From Pseudomonas sp. MN1F (lineage in GTDB: Bacteria; Pseudomonadota; Gammaproteobacteria; Pseudomonadales; Pseudomonadaceae): a DNA stretch of 64,000 nt. Of the stretch, positions 7,799 through 17,801 are shown piece after piece. The notes beneath the pieces were generated by a model. That model was not told where the DNA came from. It worked only from the letters and a program-made list of their open reading frames with translations, and did no database searches. The position numbers and the translations under genes are program-made. Where the stretch lies: assembly GCF_009391885.1 (NCBI RefSeq), contig NZ_VZII01000011.1, positions 1-64,000 of the forward strand, given 5' to 3'. Positions within the stretch are counted from its first letter, which is position 1. Every line of letters begins with the position of its first letter.

Positions 7799-8446
7799 TT
7801 AATTGAAGATATGACTCGCCAGGCAATAGGCCAATAATTCCTGATCGCTGTTTACTTCAAGTTTGCGCATTGCGGAAACTTTCTGTGCGCTGATGGTTTT
7901 AGTACTTCGGTGTTGGCTGCGAGCAATTTCACTGACACTCTGGCCGGCCACGAACAGGCGCAGTATTTCGAATTCCTTGGGTGACAGGTTTTCTACCCGT
8001 TGGTCGATGGCGGTATTGCAGGCCACCACCGAATGCCTTGCCGGTTCCGGCGCCCGGTAGGTGCTGTTGCGAGCCACGGCGTTCAGGGCCTTTTCGATTT
8101 CACCGTGCAGCTGGCTCTTCTGGATGACGCCGTCCACGCCCAGCTCCTGCAGCCGCGTGAAGATCAGCGGGTTGGAAATCATGGTCAGCACGAGAATGCG
8201 AACAGCGGGATAGTGGCGCTTGAGATACTCGATCAGTTTCAGGCCGTCACCGTAGGGGGAGTCTGCCGGCATGTTGTAGTCGGAGATGACCATGTCCACG
8301 GGTTGGCGTTCGAGCAGCTCGATCAGCCCTTGCGAGCAGACGGCTTCGCCGACCACGCAAAAGCGCGGGTCGCGTTCGACCAGTTCGCGGACGCCGAGCA
8401 GTACGATGGGGTGATCGTCGGCGATGATGACCTTGAGTTTTTCCAT
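7799..8446 (-). CDS. RcsB-like response regulator (REC + LuxR-type HTH)
   Basis: A 215-residue regulator starting MEKLKVIIADDHPIV; longer in-frame starts (ATG 8491, TTG 8524) exist but have no better ribosome-binding site. The receiver has the acidic pocket (ADDHP), phospho-acceptor Asp56 in VISDYNMP and the RcsB-like stretch YGDGLKLIEYLKRHYP. The C-terminal DNA-binding domain reads NLSPKEFEILRLF and RSTKTISAQKVSAMRKL, closely resembling enterobacterial RcsB. It lies directly upstream of the pilin operon and downstream of a hybrid kinase, so it is the likely output regulator of the phosphorelay encoded at 8517-15850. Corresponds in kind to RcsB of the P. aeruginosa PA14 cupD locus. Confidence 0.92.
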   Translation of the reverse strand: MEKLKVIIADDHPIVLLGVRELVERDPRFCVVGEAVCSQGLIELLERQPVDMVISDYNMPADSPYGDGLKLIEYLKRHYPAVRILVLTMISNPLIFTRLQELGVDGVIQKSQLHGEIEKALNAVARNSTYRAPEPARHSVVACNTAIDQRVENLSPKEFEILRLFVAGQSVSEIARSQHRSTKTISAQKVSAMRKLEVNSDQELLAYCLASHIFN

Positions 8447-8516
8447 AAATGACGACCCGTTAGCCGGTGCGGATGGGAGGGATGTTTCCATGCGGTTATC
8501 AGCGCTGAAGTTGCTG

Positions 8517-11500
8517 TTATGCAAGGGTGTCGAGCATGGCCGACAGCCTGTCCAGCACCTCCCGTATCTTATCCACTAAGGTGGCGTCGAGCGGTGAGTT
8601 GGCCAGCGCGTGCTCAAGTGCGCAGCACTGCTCGGACAAGGCTCTGGCCTGCACCGCGCCCAGCGCGCCGGCGACGCTGTGCAAGCGCTCGCCAAGGCGC
8701 CGATGGTCGCGTTGTTCGAGGGTCAGGCGCAACTGCTGCATGTCCTCGTGCATCGTGCTGATGAACAGCGCGCGCATGCTGGCGGGCACTTGCACGTTGT
8801 CTCGGGTGGCAGGCAGTGGCGAGGTGCCGTGGATGTCCGCTGGCGCCTGGCCAGGCCCCTCGGCCAGTGCCGGCCGGCACAGACGTAGCAGATGGCTGCG
8901 CAAGGCCTGCAGGCTCAACGGTTTGACCATCCAGGCGTTCATACCCACCTCGAGGCAGCGCTGGCCCTCTTCGCGCAGTGCATTGGCGGTGACACCGATG
9001 ATCGGCAGCCGGGCGTCGTGCTGGCGCAGGGTTCGGGCCAGTTCGTAGCCATTCATCAACGGCATGTTCACGTCGGTCAGGACCAGGTCGAACAGGCCTG
9101 GCTGCCAGCGTTGCATGGCCTGTTCGCCGTTGGCCGCGACGACCGTGGTGCAGCCCAGCGCCTCGAGTTGTTCCTGCAGGATCGCCTGGTTGATCGGATT
9201 GTCCTCGGCCACCAGCACATGCAGGCGCAGGGCGGCACGTTGCTGCTGCGCGCAATGGTGACTATCGGGCACGCCGCCGTGGCGCACCAGGGCGATGACC
9301 TGGGCGATGGCGCGCACGTCATGCAGGTCTACCCGCCAGCAGCCGTCGATGAATGCGCCGGGCGCCGGGCCATCGCTGCAGGCGCAGATCCGCTGGCCGT
9401 GCCAGGTGGCAGCGTCCGGGAAATCGAGCAGGTCTACCAGCAGGGCCTGGGGGTTGTCCTGCTCCAGGGGTGGAACCGTCAGGGTTGCGGCGATGCCCAG
9501 GCGCTGCAGCCAGTCGACACCATGCTGGGCAAGTTCCGGTATCGGCGCACGCACGTACACCGGCGTCGGGTCGCGCTCTACACTCGGGCTGTCGCTCAGT
9601 CCCCCCTCGGCCAGCGGCAGGCTGACGGTCAGCGAGAAGCTGCTGCCAAGGCCCGGCTCGCTGACCACCTTTATCCGGCCGCCCATCATTTCGGCCAGCC
9701 AGCCGCAGATCGGCAGGCCCAGGCCTGCGCCGCTCTCGCTGGAGGCGTCGGCGACCTGGTAGAACAATTCGAACAGCCTGGCCTGCTGCGCCTGGGAGAT
9801 GCCGATGCCGGTATCGGCCACCTGGAACTGCAGGCTGACCTGGTTGGCGTCGATCGTCAGCACCCGGGTGCGCAGCACTACCCGGCCGGTATCAGTGAAC
9901 TTGATGGCGTTGCTCAGCAGGTTGTTGAGGATCTGGCGGATGCGTATCGGGTCGCCCACCACCTGGGCCGGCAGGCGGGCATCGTGGCAGGCATACAGCA
10001 ACAGGCCCTTGCCCTCGGCGAAGGCGCGATAGGTGCGCACGGTGTCCTCGAGCAGGTCCAGCGGGCAGAACGTTACCGGCTCGAGCGCCATCTGCCCGGA
10101 CTCGATCTTGGTCACGTCGAGCACATCGCTGATCAGCTGGAAGAGGGTTGCCGAGGAGCGCTGGATGGTGTGCAGGTAGCCTTGCTGGCGGGCATCCAGC
10201 GGCGTCAGGCCGAGCAGCTCGAGGGTGCCAAGCACGCCGTACAGCGGGGTGCGGATCTCGTGGCTCATGGTCGCCAGGAACAGGGTCTTGGCGGTGTTGG
10301 CGGCATCGGCGGCGCGGCGGGCCTCGTCTAGCGCCTGGGCGTCCTCGACGTGGCGGGTAACGTCGTTGAATGCATAAAGGCGCACGTCTTCGCCGTGGTA
10401 GCGGGTCGACACGAAACCAACCTGCAGGTGGCGGCCGGCGACCTGCAGGGAATGTTCGCCGCTGTTGGCGTCGCCCACAGCCGAGGCGAGGGTGTCGACC
10501 AGTTCGCGCGTACCCTGCCATTGCTGCGCCCGCTGGTTCTCCAGCAGCACTTCGTGGTCGCCGCTACGCACCACGCACAGCCCGGTTGGGGCGGTGTCGA
10601 TGACCACCCGGCTGAAAGCTTCGCTTTCGGCGATGGTTTCGTGGGCGGCGCGTGCCGGCAGGATGACCTGGCGCTGATACCAGCGGATGGCCACGCGGCC
10701 CAGCCCGATGAGCACCAGGAAGGTGACGGCAATGCTGGTCAGCGACCAGAACGCGTAGCGAAAGAAGTGCCGGTAGGTCACGGTGTAGACCGCGCTCCAG
10801 CCGCCGTTGGCCTGTTCGTGGAGGCGGAACACCAGGCCCTCGGCTGTGATGTTGAGGCCCTCGTGCACGCCCTCCAGAGAGGCAGGCGTGCCGATAAGCA
10901 CCTCGCCGGACGGGGCGATGAGGTTGAAATGGTCATACACCGTCCAGTCCATGATGCGTTCAAAATCGTCGATCTGCGCCAGGTCCACCAGCGACGCCAC
11001 TTGCGTGCGCTGGCTGTCGGCCTTGGCCGGGTGCAGGATGACATTGGCGTAGGCCAGCACACGCGGCGGGGAGGCCTGGTCCGGCTGTTCGACATAGCTG
11101 CGCCAGATGATCTGGCCTCCCGGGCGCCAGTCCTCGGCGCGCGGCTGGCGTGCCATCACCTGGCGGATGACATCGATGAACGGTTCTTCCTCGGGCTTGC
11201 CGCGCCCGCGTCCTGCAGCGGGCACCGTGATGTCGTAACGGGCATCCGGCGAGAACAGGAACACCTGCGGCGAGCGGTAGGGCGAGGCTGACCAGAACAT
11301 GCTGTAGAAACTGGCCAGGTTCGCTCCCTGGGTGTAGACCTCCGACACCTCGCGTTCAGCGAAATTGCGCCGGTCGAGCTTGAGGCTGAACGGCATGGAG
11401 AACGGGAAAACCTCGCCCTTGTAAATGTCCGGCCCTTCTTCGGGCAGCGGTGTCAGCACAGGTTCGAGCGTGCGGGGGAAGTCGAGCAGCTGTCCCTGGG

Positions 11501-11729
11501 CACTGCGTTGTACGAGGGCCTGGAGGAAGGTTTCCTGCTCCTGGACATTTTCCATCAGGCGGGCAAAGTGGATGCTGACCGTATCGCTGTGTTCATCGAC
11601 CAGGCGCTCGATCGACCACAAGCTGAAGCCGGCCAGCAGCAGTGCCAGGCCCAGCAACACGGTCATGCCTTTGTTCAGGCGCAAAGAGCTGCGGGCCAGG
11701 TTTTCCAGCAGGGCGTTGTACTGTTTCAT
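8517..11729 (-). CDS. Hybrid sensor histidine kinase with receiver and Hpt (RcsC/BvgS-like)
   Basis: A 1070-residue inner-membrane kinase. Two transmembrane segments (about 22-40 and 324-350) bracket a periplasmic sensor of nearly 280 residues; a PAS-like segment precedes HisKA with His490 in [13 protein letters not shown]. The ATPase domain shows the N-box [16 protein letters not shown] and G-boxes DTGIGIS and GAGLGLPI. The receiver (about 836-950) has Asp886 in LTDVNMP, and a C-terminal Hpt domain carries His1017 in [10 protein letters not shown]. It is the only protein of the locus with an Hpt, so it can hand phosphate to the RcsB-like regulator. It lies 70 bases upstream of that regulator. 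Confidence 0.94.
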   Translation of the reverse strand: MKQYNALLENLARSSLRLNKGMTVLLGLALLLAGFSLWSIERLVDEHSDTVSIHFARLMENVQEQETFLQALVQRSAQGQLLDFPRTLEPVLTPLPEEGPDIYKGEVFPFSMPFSLKLDRRNFAEREVSEVYTQGANLASFYSMFWSASPYRSPQVFLFSPDARYDITVPAAGRGRGKPEEEPFIDVIRQVMARQPRAEDWRPGGQIIWRSYVEQPDQASPPRVLAYANVILHPAKADSQRTQVASLVDLAQIDDFERIMDWTVYDHFNLIAPSGEVLIGTPASLEGVHEGLNITAEGLVFRLHEQANGGWSAVYTVTYRHFFRYAFWSLTSIAVTFLVLIGLGRVAIRWYQRQVILPARAAHETIAESEAFSRVVIDTAPTGLCVVRSGDHEVLLENQRAQQWQGTRELVDTLASAVGDANSGEHSLQVAGRHLQVGFVSTRYHGEDVRLYAFNDVTRHVEDAQALDEARRAADAANTAKTLFLATMSHEIRTPLYGVLGTLELLGLTPLDARQQGYLHTIQRSSATLFQLISDVLDVTKIESGQMALEPVTFCPLDLLEDTVRTYRAFAEGKGLLLYACHDARLPAQVVGDPIRIRQILNNLLSNAIKFTDTGRVVLRTRVLTIDANQVSLQFQVADTGIGISQAQQARLFELFYQVADASSESGAGLGLPICGWLAEMMGGRIKVVSEPGLGSSFSLTVSLPLAEGGLSDSPSVERDPTPVYVRAPIPELAQHGVDWLQRLGIAATLTVPPLEQDNPQALLVDLLDFPDAATWHGQRICACSDGPAPGAFIDGCWRVDLHDVRAIAQVIALVRHGGVPDSHHCAQQQRAALRLHVLVAEDNPINQAILQEQLEALGCTTVVAANGEQAMQRWQPGLFDLVLTDVNMPLMNGYELARTLRQHDARLPIIGVTANALREEGQRCLEVGMNAWMVKPLSLQALRSHLLRLCRPALAEGPGQAPADIHGTSPLPATRDNVQVPASMRALFISTMHEDMQQLRLTLEQRDHRRLGERLHSVAGALGAVQARALSEQCCALEHALANSPLDATLVDKIREVLDRLSAMLDTLA

Positions 11730-11814
11730 GCAAGGATCCGCAAGGCCGTGGGGGCATCGATACCCAAATGTAGATTACCTTGGATGCCCTGCCGGCGCCG
11801 TGAGTTACAGCGAG

Positions 11815-13008
11815 TCAGTAGGCCGACGGCGGGCCGTCGCTGTGCAGCAGGCGTTGGAACTGTTCCGCCGACACGGCATGGGAAATCAGAAAGCCCTGCA
11901 CCTGGTTGCAATCGACCTTGCGCAGCAGTTCGAGCTCCTGTGGCGTCTCGACCCCCTCAGCCACCACGGTGAGGCCGAGCTTGCGGCCCAGGGCGACGAT
12001 GCTGGCCAGGGCCGAGGCCAGGCTCTCGCTTTCATCGCAACGCTGCACCAGCGCCCGGTCGATCTTGAGTTCGGTGAAGGGCGTCGAGACCAGGCTCATG
12101 TAGGAGCTGTAGCCTTTGCCGAAGTCGTCCTGGGACAGGCCGAAACCTTTCATGCGCAGGCGGCAGGCGCCCGCGTAGAAGTTGCTCAGCTGTTCGGGAA
12201 TGGAGCATTCCATCAACTCGAAGCAGAGTTTGCCGGGCACCCCCTGGTGGTGCAGGACGAATTCCAGCAGACGGTCGGCCAGGTCATGGCTGTTCAGCAG
12301 GTGGGTCGGCAGGTTGATCGAGACCGGGATGTCATAGCCCCGCTCACGCCAGCGCGCCTGGGCATCCATGGCTTGCTTGAGCATCACCCACAGCAGCCGT
12401 TCCTCCAGGCCAAAGGCATTGAGCGCGGGCAGGAAGGTGCCTGGCAGCAGCACGCCTTGCTCCGGATGCATCCAGCGCACCAGCGCCTCGGCTGCGACGA
12501 TGCGGCCATTGTGCAGGGACTTCTTGGGTTGGAACCAAGCCTGGAAGGCCCGGTTGTTCAAGGCATCGACCAAGGTCTGGCGATCGAACTCGGGCGTGGC
12601 CGCCGCTGCCTGTGCCGGCGCCTGATGGTGCAACTGCAGTTGGTCGATCAGGCTGCGTAGCGCACTGGGCTCGACAGGCTTGGAGATCAGCCCGAGCACG
12701 TCCACGCCAAGGTTCTTGGCTACCAGGCTGGCCGCCATCAGCATGCGCCGCGAGGCCGCGCTCATAATCGCCAGGCCTGGCTTGTGGCGCAGCCCGGCGA
12801 GGTGCTGGATGAACTGCACACCGTCCATGCCGGGCATCAGCAGGTCGGTCAGAACCAGGTCGAAGTCACGCTGGCGCAGGCGCTCCAAGGCCTCCTGGCC
12901 ATCCCGGGCCGCTTCCAGGTTGAAGCTGCCGAGTTCGCTGAACAGGTGTTGCAGGTACATATGCTGGAACGGGTGGTCTTCGACGATCAGGATGTTAAAG
13001 GGCTTCAA
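11815..13008 (-). CDS. REC-EAL cyclic-di-GMP phosphodiesterase (PvrR-like)
   Basis: A 397-residue response regulator whose output is an EAL phosphodiesterase. The receiver (1-125) has phospho-acceptor Asp55 in LVLTDLLMPG. The EAL domain appears catalytically competent: Glu174 (AAEALVRW), Asn232 (SINLP), Glu264/Glu267 (FELMEC), Asp294-Asp295 (DDFGKGYSS), Lys315 (LKID), Glu351/Glu354 (AEGVET) and Gln371 (VQGF). It begins at a TTG with a GAGGT ribosome-binding site 8 bases upstream and overlaps the preceding kinase by 14 bases, indicating translational coupling. By analogy to PvrR it should lower c-di-GMP and oppose fimbriation or biofilm formation. Confidence 0.93.
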   Translation of the reverse strand: MKPFNILIVEDHPFQHMYLQHLFSELGSFNLEAARDGQEALERLRQRDFDLVLTDLLMPGMDGVQFIQHLAGLRHKPGLAIMSAASRRMLMAASLVAKNLGVDVLGLISKPVEPSALRSLIDQLQLHHQAPAQAAAATPEFDRQTLVDALNNRAFQAWFQPKKSLHNGRIVAAEALVRWMHPEQGVLLPGTFLPALNAFGLEERLLWVMLKQAMDAQARWRERGYDIPVSINLPTHLLNSHDLADRLLEFVLHHQGVPGKLCFELMECSIPEQLSNFYAGACRLRMKGFGLSQDDFGKGYSSYMSLVSTPFTELKIDRALVQRCDESESLASALASIVALGRKLGLTVVAEGVETPQELELLRKVDCNQVQGFLISHAVSAEQFQRLLHSDGPPSAY

Positions 13009-15850
13009 GACGGCTACCTCGATACGGGGCCAGGCAGTTGAACAGGGCTTGCAGGTTGAAGGGTTTGATCAGGCAGCGATCCATGCCAGCGGCCAGGCAC
13101 AGTTCTTCCTCGCCGCGCAGGGCGTTGGCGGTGGCGCCGACGATGGGGCGGGTACAGCCCAGACGGCGCAGGGCCCGGGTCAGCTCGTAACCGTTCATGC
13201 CGGGCATGTTGACGTCGGTCAGCAGCAGGTCGAAATGCCCGTGCTGCCAGGCTTGCAGGGCCTGCTCGCCGTCGTTGGTCAAGGTCACGCTGCAGCCGAG
13301 CTTTTCGAGCTGGTCACGCAGGATCAACTGGTTGATGACGTTGTCCTCGGCCACCAGCACCTGCAGCCCCAGTGGTTCGCTCAAGGGTGCCGGCACGGCC
13401 TGGTCCCTGGGGCGACGCAGGCCCTGGGCCTGGCCGACGGCCTGGTGCAAGGCAGCCAGGTCGTTGAGGTTGACCTGCCAGTGGCCGGCCTCGTGCCGCG
13501 CCTCCCAGCAGTCCTGGGCGCAGGCCAGGATGCGCGGGCCGGGCCATTCGGCGACCAGCCAGCGCTCGACATTGCCGGGATGCAGTTCGACCAGCAGTTC
13601 GCCAGCCAGGGCGCTGCCCGGTGGTGGCACGCCGACCTGGGCGCGTGCGCCCCAGCGGCACAGCCAGCCACTGATGGCTTCGGCCAATTCGAGTACCGGC
13701 GATACCACGTGAATGCGCTCGGCCAGCAGGTTGAACGGGGTGCTGGCGCGGCCTGACGCCTCTTCCAGCGGCAGGCTCAAGCTGAAGCTGCTGCCCAGGC
13801 CCAGCTCGCTGACCAGGCGCAGATGGCCGTTCATCAGTTGCGTCAGGCGCTGGCAGATCGGCAGCCCGAGCCCGGTGCCGGGGATGGTCTGGGTATAACC
13901 TTCGGTCTGGTAGAAGGCGTCGAAGATGAACGCCTGGTCCTGTTCGGCGATACCCTTGCCAGTGTCCGAGACCTGCCACAACAGGCAGGACCTTTCGCCG
14001 TCGCGGTTGAGCAGCCTGGCTCGCAGCACCACACGGCCGCAGTCGGTGAACTTAACCGCATTGCTCAAAAGATTGTTGAGGATCTGGCGGATCCGGTTGA
14101 CGTCGCCGATCAGGTGTTCCGGCAGACCCGGGTCCAGGCAGCTGTAGAGCTGCAGGCCCTTGCTCGTGGCAGCCGCGCTGTAGCTCTGGATCACTTCGCG
14201 GACCAGGTCCGGGGCACTGAACTCGCTGAGCTCGAGGGCCAGTTGGCCGGCCTCGATCTTCGACACGTCAAGCACGTCGCAGATCAACTGCAGCAAGGTC
14301 GACGATGAACCTTCGATGGCCCTCAGGTAATCGCGTTGCTGGGCGTCGAGGGTGGTACGCGAGAGCAGCTCCAGGGTGCCCAGCACGCCATACAACGGCG
14401 TGCGGATTTCGTGACTCATGGTTGCCAGGAACTGCGTCTTCGCTTCGTTGGCTGTGTCGGCCGCGCGCCGGGCGTCCTCCAGCGCGGCCTCGATCTGCTT
14501 GCGTGCGCTGATGTCGCTGAACGCACAAAGCAGCACCTGTTCGCCCTTGTAGCGGCTTGGCGAGCTGCTCAGGTACAGGTGGCGTCCATCGGCGCTCTCG
14601 AAATAGTCGCTGCACTGACCTTCGGGCTGCCCGAAGGCTTGCTCGATCCATTGTGCGCTGCGCACCCCGCGTGTCGGCTCCTGGCCCAGCCACTGCTGGG
14701 CCAGGTGGTTCTCCAGCATCACCTGGCCATCGCTGCGGCGCAGCACACACAGGGCGACGGGCGCGGTTTCAATGACGTCACGGCTGAACATCTCGCTTTC
14801 CACCAGTGCGCGGATGCGTTCGATGGTGGGGGTGAAGAAGCGCCGGTCGAAACGCTGGATCAACACCCGTATCAAGGTGATGCTGAGCACGCAGAACAGC
14901 ACGCCCCCCAGCAGTTGCTGCCACAGACCGGCCAGGATGGCGAACAGGTCGATCGCATAGACCAGTTGCCAGTCCGAGGACATCAAGGGCTTGCTGATGA
15001 CCAGGTACTCAGGCAGCAACCCCTGCCCAGCGAAGCCGAAGAAGTCCTTGCCAACGGGGTGGCGCAGCGAGCGGTTCAGCGTCGGCCCCGGGCTGTTGGT
15101 GAACACCAGCATGCCGTCGGCGTTGAACATCATGAACTCCCCGGCGCTGGCATCCTTGAGCACCGGCGCCACTGCCTGGCTGTCGATTTCCAGGCCCAGC
15201 CAGCCAGAATCCGGGTCGCGCTCGTCCAGCCGCTGGAAGATGAACAGGCGTGAGCGGTGCAGGTCGTGGTCGGCCAGCCACAACTCCTGGGGAGCTGTGG
15301 AGCGTTGCCGAGCGGCACGCAGCTGCTCCAGCAGGGCAGGTGAAGGCAATGCGGCCTGGGCATCAGCGTTGTACAGCCAGCGCATCGGGGCCTGAGCCGC
15401 GGTGTCGACATACAGCAGGTTGACCTGCCGAGCCTTGAGGTAGGCACACATGCGCTGGGTCAGCCACAGGCTCCAGCGTTTGTGCGGCTGGCTGCCCAGT
15501 TGCAGGTGCACTTCCTCGCCCGGTGCCAGCGGCAGCCAGTTGGCGCCCGCAGCCGTGTGGCGCACGGTCGCGAGGCTCAGGCTCTCCAGCAGAGCCTCGC
15601 GATTGGTGAAGAAGGTATGGGCCTCGGCAATCGCGCTGCTCATGGCGCCGTGGCGCCGGGCGATGTCGGTATTGAAGGTGAAGGACAGGAAATTGTAAGC
15701 CGCGCCGAGAATGCCGGCCGACAGTACGATCGCCAACAGCCGAAGCAGACGGCGCGCTGCCTCGGGGTTGGAGAGGAGGGGGTTAATCTGTTGCAGGTAG
15801 GCTTTGAGTCGCATGCCGCGAATGTAGACAGACCGCTGGCAACTGGACAT
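12995..15850 (-). CDS. Hybrid sensor histidine kinase, no Hpt (PvrS-like)
   Basis: A 951-residue kinase with the same plan as the 8517-11729 protein but without Hpt. The start at 15850 is supported by AAGGA 8 bases upstream. Transmembrane segments lie near 35-58 and 300-330 around a periplasmic sensor; a PAS-like region precedes HisKA with His480 in [13 protein letters not shown], an ATPase domain ([30 protein letters not shown]) and a C-terminal receiver (VLVAEDNVINQ, LLTDVNMPGMNGYEL). Sensor regions of the two kinases differ, while kinase cores are near copies, suggesting duplication followed by sensor divergence. It overlaps the REC-EAL gene and would need an external Hpt to reach RcsB. 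Confidence 0.93.
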   Translation of the reverse strand: MSSCQRSVYIRGMRLKAYLQQINPLLSNPEAARRLLRLLAIVLSAGILGAAYNFLSFTFNTDIARRHGAMSSAIAEAHTFFTNREALLESLSLATVRHTAAGANWLPLAPGEEVHLQLGSQPHKRWSLWLTQRMCAYLKARQVNLLYVDTAAQAPMRWLYNADAQAALPSPALLEQLRAARQRSTAPQELWLADHDLHRSRLFIFQRLDERDPDSGWLGLEIDSQAVAPVLKDASAGEFMMFNADGMLVFTNSPGPTLNRSLRHPVGKDFFGFAGQGLLPEYLVISKPLMSSDWQLVYAIDLFAILAGLWQQLLGGVLFCVLSITLIRVLIQRFDRRFFTPTIERIRALVESEMFSRDVIETAPVALCVLRRSDGQVMLENHLAQQWLGQEPTRGVRSAQWIEQAFGQPEGQCSDYFESADGRHLYLSSSPSRYKGEQVLLCAFSDISARKQIEAALEDARRAADTANEAKTQFLATMSHEIRTPLYGVLGTLELLSRTTLDAQQRDYLRAIEGSSSTLLQLICDVLDVSKIEAGQLALELSEFSAPDLVREVIQSYSAAATSKGLQLYSCLDPGLPEHLIGDVNRIRQILNNLLSNAVKFTDCGRVVLRARLLNRDGERSCLLWQVSDTGKGIAEQDQAFIFDAFYQTEGYTQTIPGTGLGLPICQRLTQLMNGHLRLVSELGLGSSFSLSLPLEEASGRASTPFNLLAERIHVVSPVLELAEAISGWLCRWGARAQVGVPPPGSALAGELLVELHPGNVERWLVAEWPGPRILACAQDCWEARHEAGHWQVNLNDLAALHQAVGQAQGLRRPRDQAVPAPLSEPLGLQVLVAEDNVINQLILRDQLEKLGCSVTLTNDGEQALQAWQHGHFDLLLTDVNMPGMNGYELTRALRRLGCTRPIVGATANALRGEEELCLAAGMDRCLIKPFNLQALFNCLAPYRGSRLEAL

Positions 15851-15883
15851 CAGACGATCCTTAAAGGCCGTCAGACCGCCGGC

Positions 15884-16873
15884 TTACTTGTAATACAGGT
15901 CCACCAGCGCCATGGCTTCGAACGAACCGGGGATAGGCGCCGAGCGCCAGATCAGGTCAGCGCGGAACGTGTTGCGGACCACCCCCGGTACGGTCAGATC
16001 GGCCAGCTTGAACCAGCTGTCGAAGGGCACCGGTTGGTTGCTGTCCTGATGGGTCAGGGCAATGCCGACTGAGCTGTTGTTGTTGGGCACCAGCAGCTTG
16101 TCGATGACACTGGCACTGCCGGCGACCGGAGTGAATCGAGCATTGACGGTGTAGGGCGTGTCGCAGGACCGGACCAGGTCAAGGCTGAAATCGGCCGAGC
16201 TGGCGACCTGGCCGACCTGTGCCGAGCTGGCCAGGGCGCGGCGGAAATTGACCACCGAAGGCAAGATGGTCAGTTCAGGAGAGCAAGGCACGAAACGTAT
16301 GTTGTTCATGCCGGTGACCACATAGTTGAGGTTGCTGTTGGGCTTGGGGTTGAGGCCGCCCTTGCCGTCCAGCTGGAACACCCGATATTCGCCGAGCGTG
16401 CTGGCTTGTCCATCGGTTGGCGTTGCGCCGTACTTTTCGATGAACACGGTGAAGTTCAGGGTGAAGCGGGCCTTGTCCCAGCCCGCACAGTTCGCCCAGC
16501 TGCAACCATGCAGCGAGTTGTAGCCCGTGGTGACGGCGCCAGAACTCTGGGTAATGGTCTGCGAGCCGTAGCGAATCCCGACCCGTATGCCCTTGCCGAT
16601 AGTGGCCTTGGCCGGGTTTACGTAGAAATAGACGTCTTCCCTGATACCGGTTTCGTAGTCGTCGGCGCAGATGACTGGAAGCGAGTGTGGCGCCGACTCC
16701 CAGATGATCGTGCCGTCGGGCGCGTCGGCCGGTACCGCCAGTGCGGTGCCCAGTGCCTCCTTGAATACCGCCGCCTTGGAGGGGTCCAGCTTGCAGGACA
16801 GGGCGTAACTGGTGGCGGGGCAGCTGGCGACGATGAATAAAAGGCCCAGCAGGTGTTTGCGGATCAGGGTCAT
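15884..16873 (-). CDS. Fimbrial tip adhesin / minor subunit (CupD4-like position)
   Basis: A 329-residue exported protein. The ATG at 16873 is preferred (AGGA about 10 bases upstream) over a GTG at 16903 inside the chaperone stop. A signal peptide ends near SYALSCKLD. The N-terminal 200 residues form a Cys-containing lectin-like or adhesin-type region (GCSWANCAGWDK), and the C-terminal 130 residues look like a pilin domain (PSVVNFRRALASSAQVG, then SCDTPYTVNARFTP, ending VDLYYK). This two-domain plan is that of a tip adhesin. It follows the second chaperone by 26 bases. Receptor unknown. Confidence 0.82.
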   Translation of the reverse strand: MTLIRKHLLGLLFIVASCPATSYALSCKLDPSKAAVFKEALGTALAVPADAPDGTIIWESAPHSLPVICADDYETGIREDVYFYVNPAKATIGKGIRVGIRYGSQTITQSSGAVTTGYNSLHGCSWANCAGWDKARFTLNFTVFIEKYGATPTDGQASTLGEYRVFQLDGKGGLNPKPNSNLNYVVTGMNNIRFVPCSPELTILPSVVNFRRALASSAQVGQVASSADFSLDLVRSCDTPYTVNARFTPVAGSASVIDKLLVPNNNSSVGIALTHQDSNQPVPFDSWFKLADLTVPGVVRNTFRADLIWRSAPIPGSFEAMALVDLYYK

Positions 16874-16899
16874 GGGGTAGCTATCCTGTAGCGGTGTGT

Positions 16900-17604
16900 T
16901 CACGGCAGGGCGATGCGGTGGGGCCTCTGCAGGCCGATATCGGTGAGTTCGCTGAAACTCAGGTGGCTCTGCACGGGCAAGGGTGAAGGTGCTTCGAGGG
17001 TGAGCGATTGCCCCGGGCGCAGGAGGAGATAGTCCGTTAGCAGTAGCGACTGCCCAGGGGTGACGAGCCGCAGGTCCACCAGCGAGACATGGAAGGCACT
17101 CGGGTTACGCACTTCGATGCTGCCGGGCTGAGACGTTCGCCATTGCAGGCCCTCAGCTGCTGCACTGGCCGAGCCTGGCAGGCCGGCTGGGCGGTAGAAC
17201 AGCTTCAGGCGCTGGCGGATGGCGAACTGCAGGGTCTCGGCCTGTTCGGGTTTGCGCGGGATCTCGAGAATGTTCAGCCAGAACAGTGATTCCCTGTCCT
17301 CGGGCAGGCCTTGGCCGGCATACAGCACACGCAACATCTGCTGGCCGTTGGGGGGTATCAAGGCTAACGGCTGGACAACCGCGAAGGGTGTATCGCGGCC
17401 CTCTTCGGGGCTGCTGACCCAGCTTTGCATGACCGTGTCGAGGTCGCTGCGATTGACCACGGTGATGCTCGCCTCCTTGGCCGAGCCCCGGTAGATCAGG
17501 CGTGTGCCTTCGATCTTGAGCTGGGCCCAGGCGGTGGAGGCCAGGCTCAGCAAGACGAATGCCGCAATGGCGGGGCGCAACAGGGTATGAAGCAGGCGCG
17601 ACAT
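16900..17604 (-). CDS. Second periplasmic fimbrial chaperone (CupD5-like)
   Basis: A 234-residue PapD-family chaperone with signal peptide (ending STAWAQLKIEG) and the signature RESLFWLNILEIPRKP. It shares the general sequence plan of the 6266-7012 chaperone (for example RQRLKLFYRPAGLPG against RQRIKIFFRPANLPG) but is clearly diverged, consistent with a chaperone dedicated to the adjacent tip protein. It is first in its transcription unit and is preceded by a promoter carrying the same RcsB-box-like element as the major pilin promoter. Confidence 0.93.
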   Translation of the reverse strand: MSRLLHTLLRPAIAAFVLLSLASTAWAQLKIEGTRLIYRGSAKEASITVVNRSDLDTVMQSWVSSPEEGRDTPFAVVQPLALIPPNGQQMLRVLYAGQGLPEDRESLFWLNILEIPRKPEQAETLQFAIRQRLKLFYRPAGLPGSASAAAEGLQWRTSQPGSIEVRNPSAFHVSLVDLRLVTPGQSLLLTDYLLLRPGQSLTLEAPSPLPVQSHLSFSELTDIGLQRPHRIALP

Positions 17605-17648
17605 GGTCGGGGACGGGCTCCGGTGCGGCTGGCTGGGACAATCCGGCC

Positions 17649-17691
17649 ATCCTAGGCAACTGGCCCGGCGCCGGCTTTGAGACGTTTCTTA
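17649..17691 (-). promoter_or_regulatory. Second RcsB-box-like fimbrial promoter
   Basis: Read on the minus strand, TAAGAAACGTCTCA (17691-17678) is followed by exactly 23 bases and a -10-like TAGGAT (17654-17649), about 45 bases before the chaperone ATG. Box sequence, spacing and leader length match the promoter at 7734-7776 (consensus TAAGAWWCGTCTSA). The region also separates the divergent gene at 17802. Confidence 0.55.
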
Positions 17692-17801
17692 AAGTGCCGC
17701 ATGGTTTAATTTTCCTGCTTTGTGAACTGCCTCACGCGCGCCGCCAGGCCGGCCACTACTCATCCGATAGGCTCAACGGTAGTTATCGGGGAGTAGACAT
17801 C

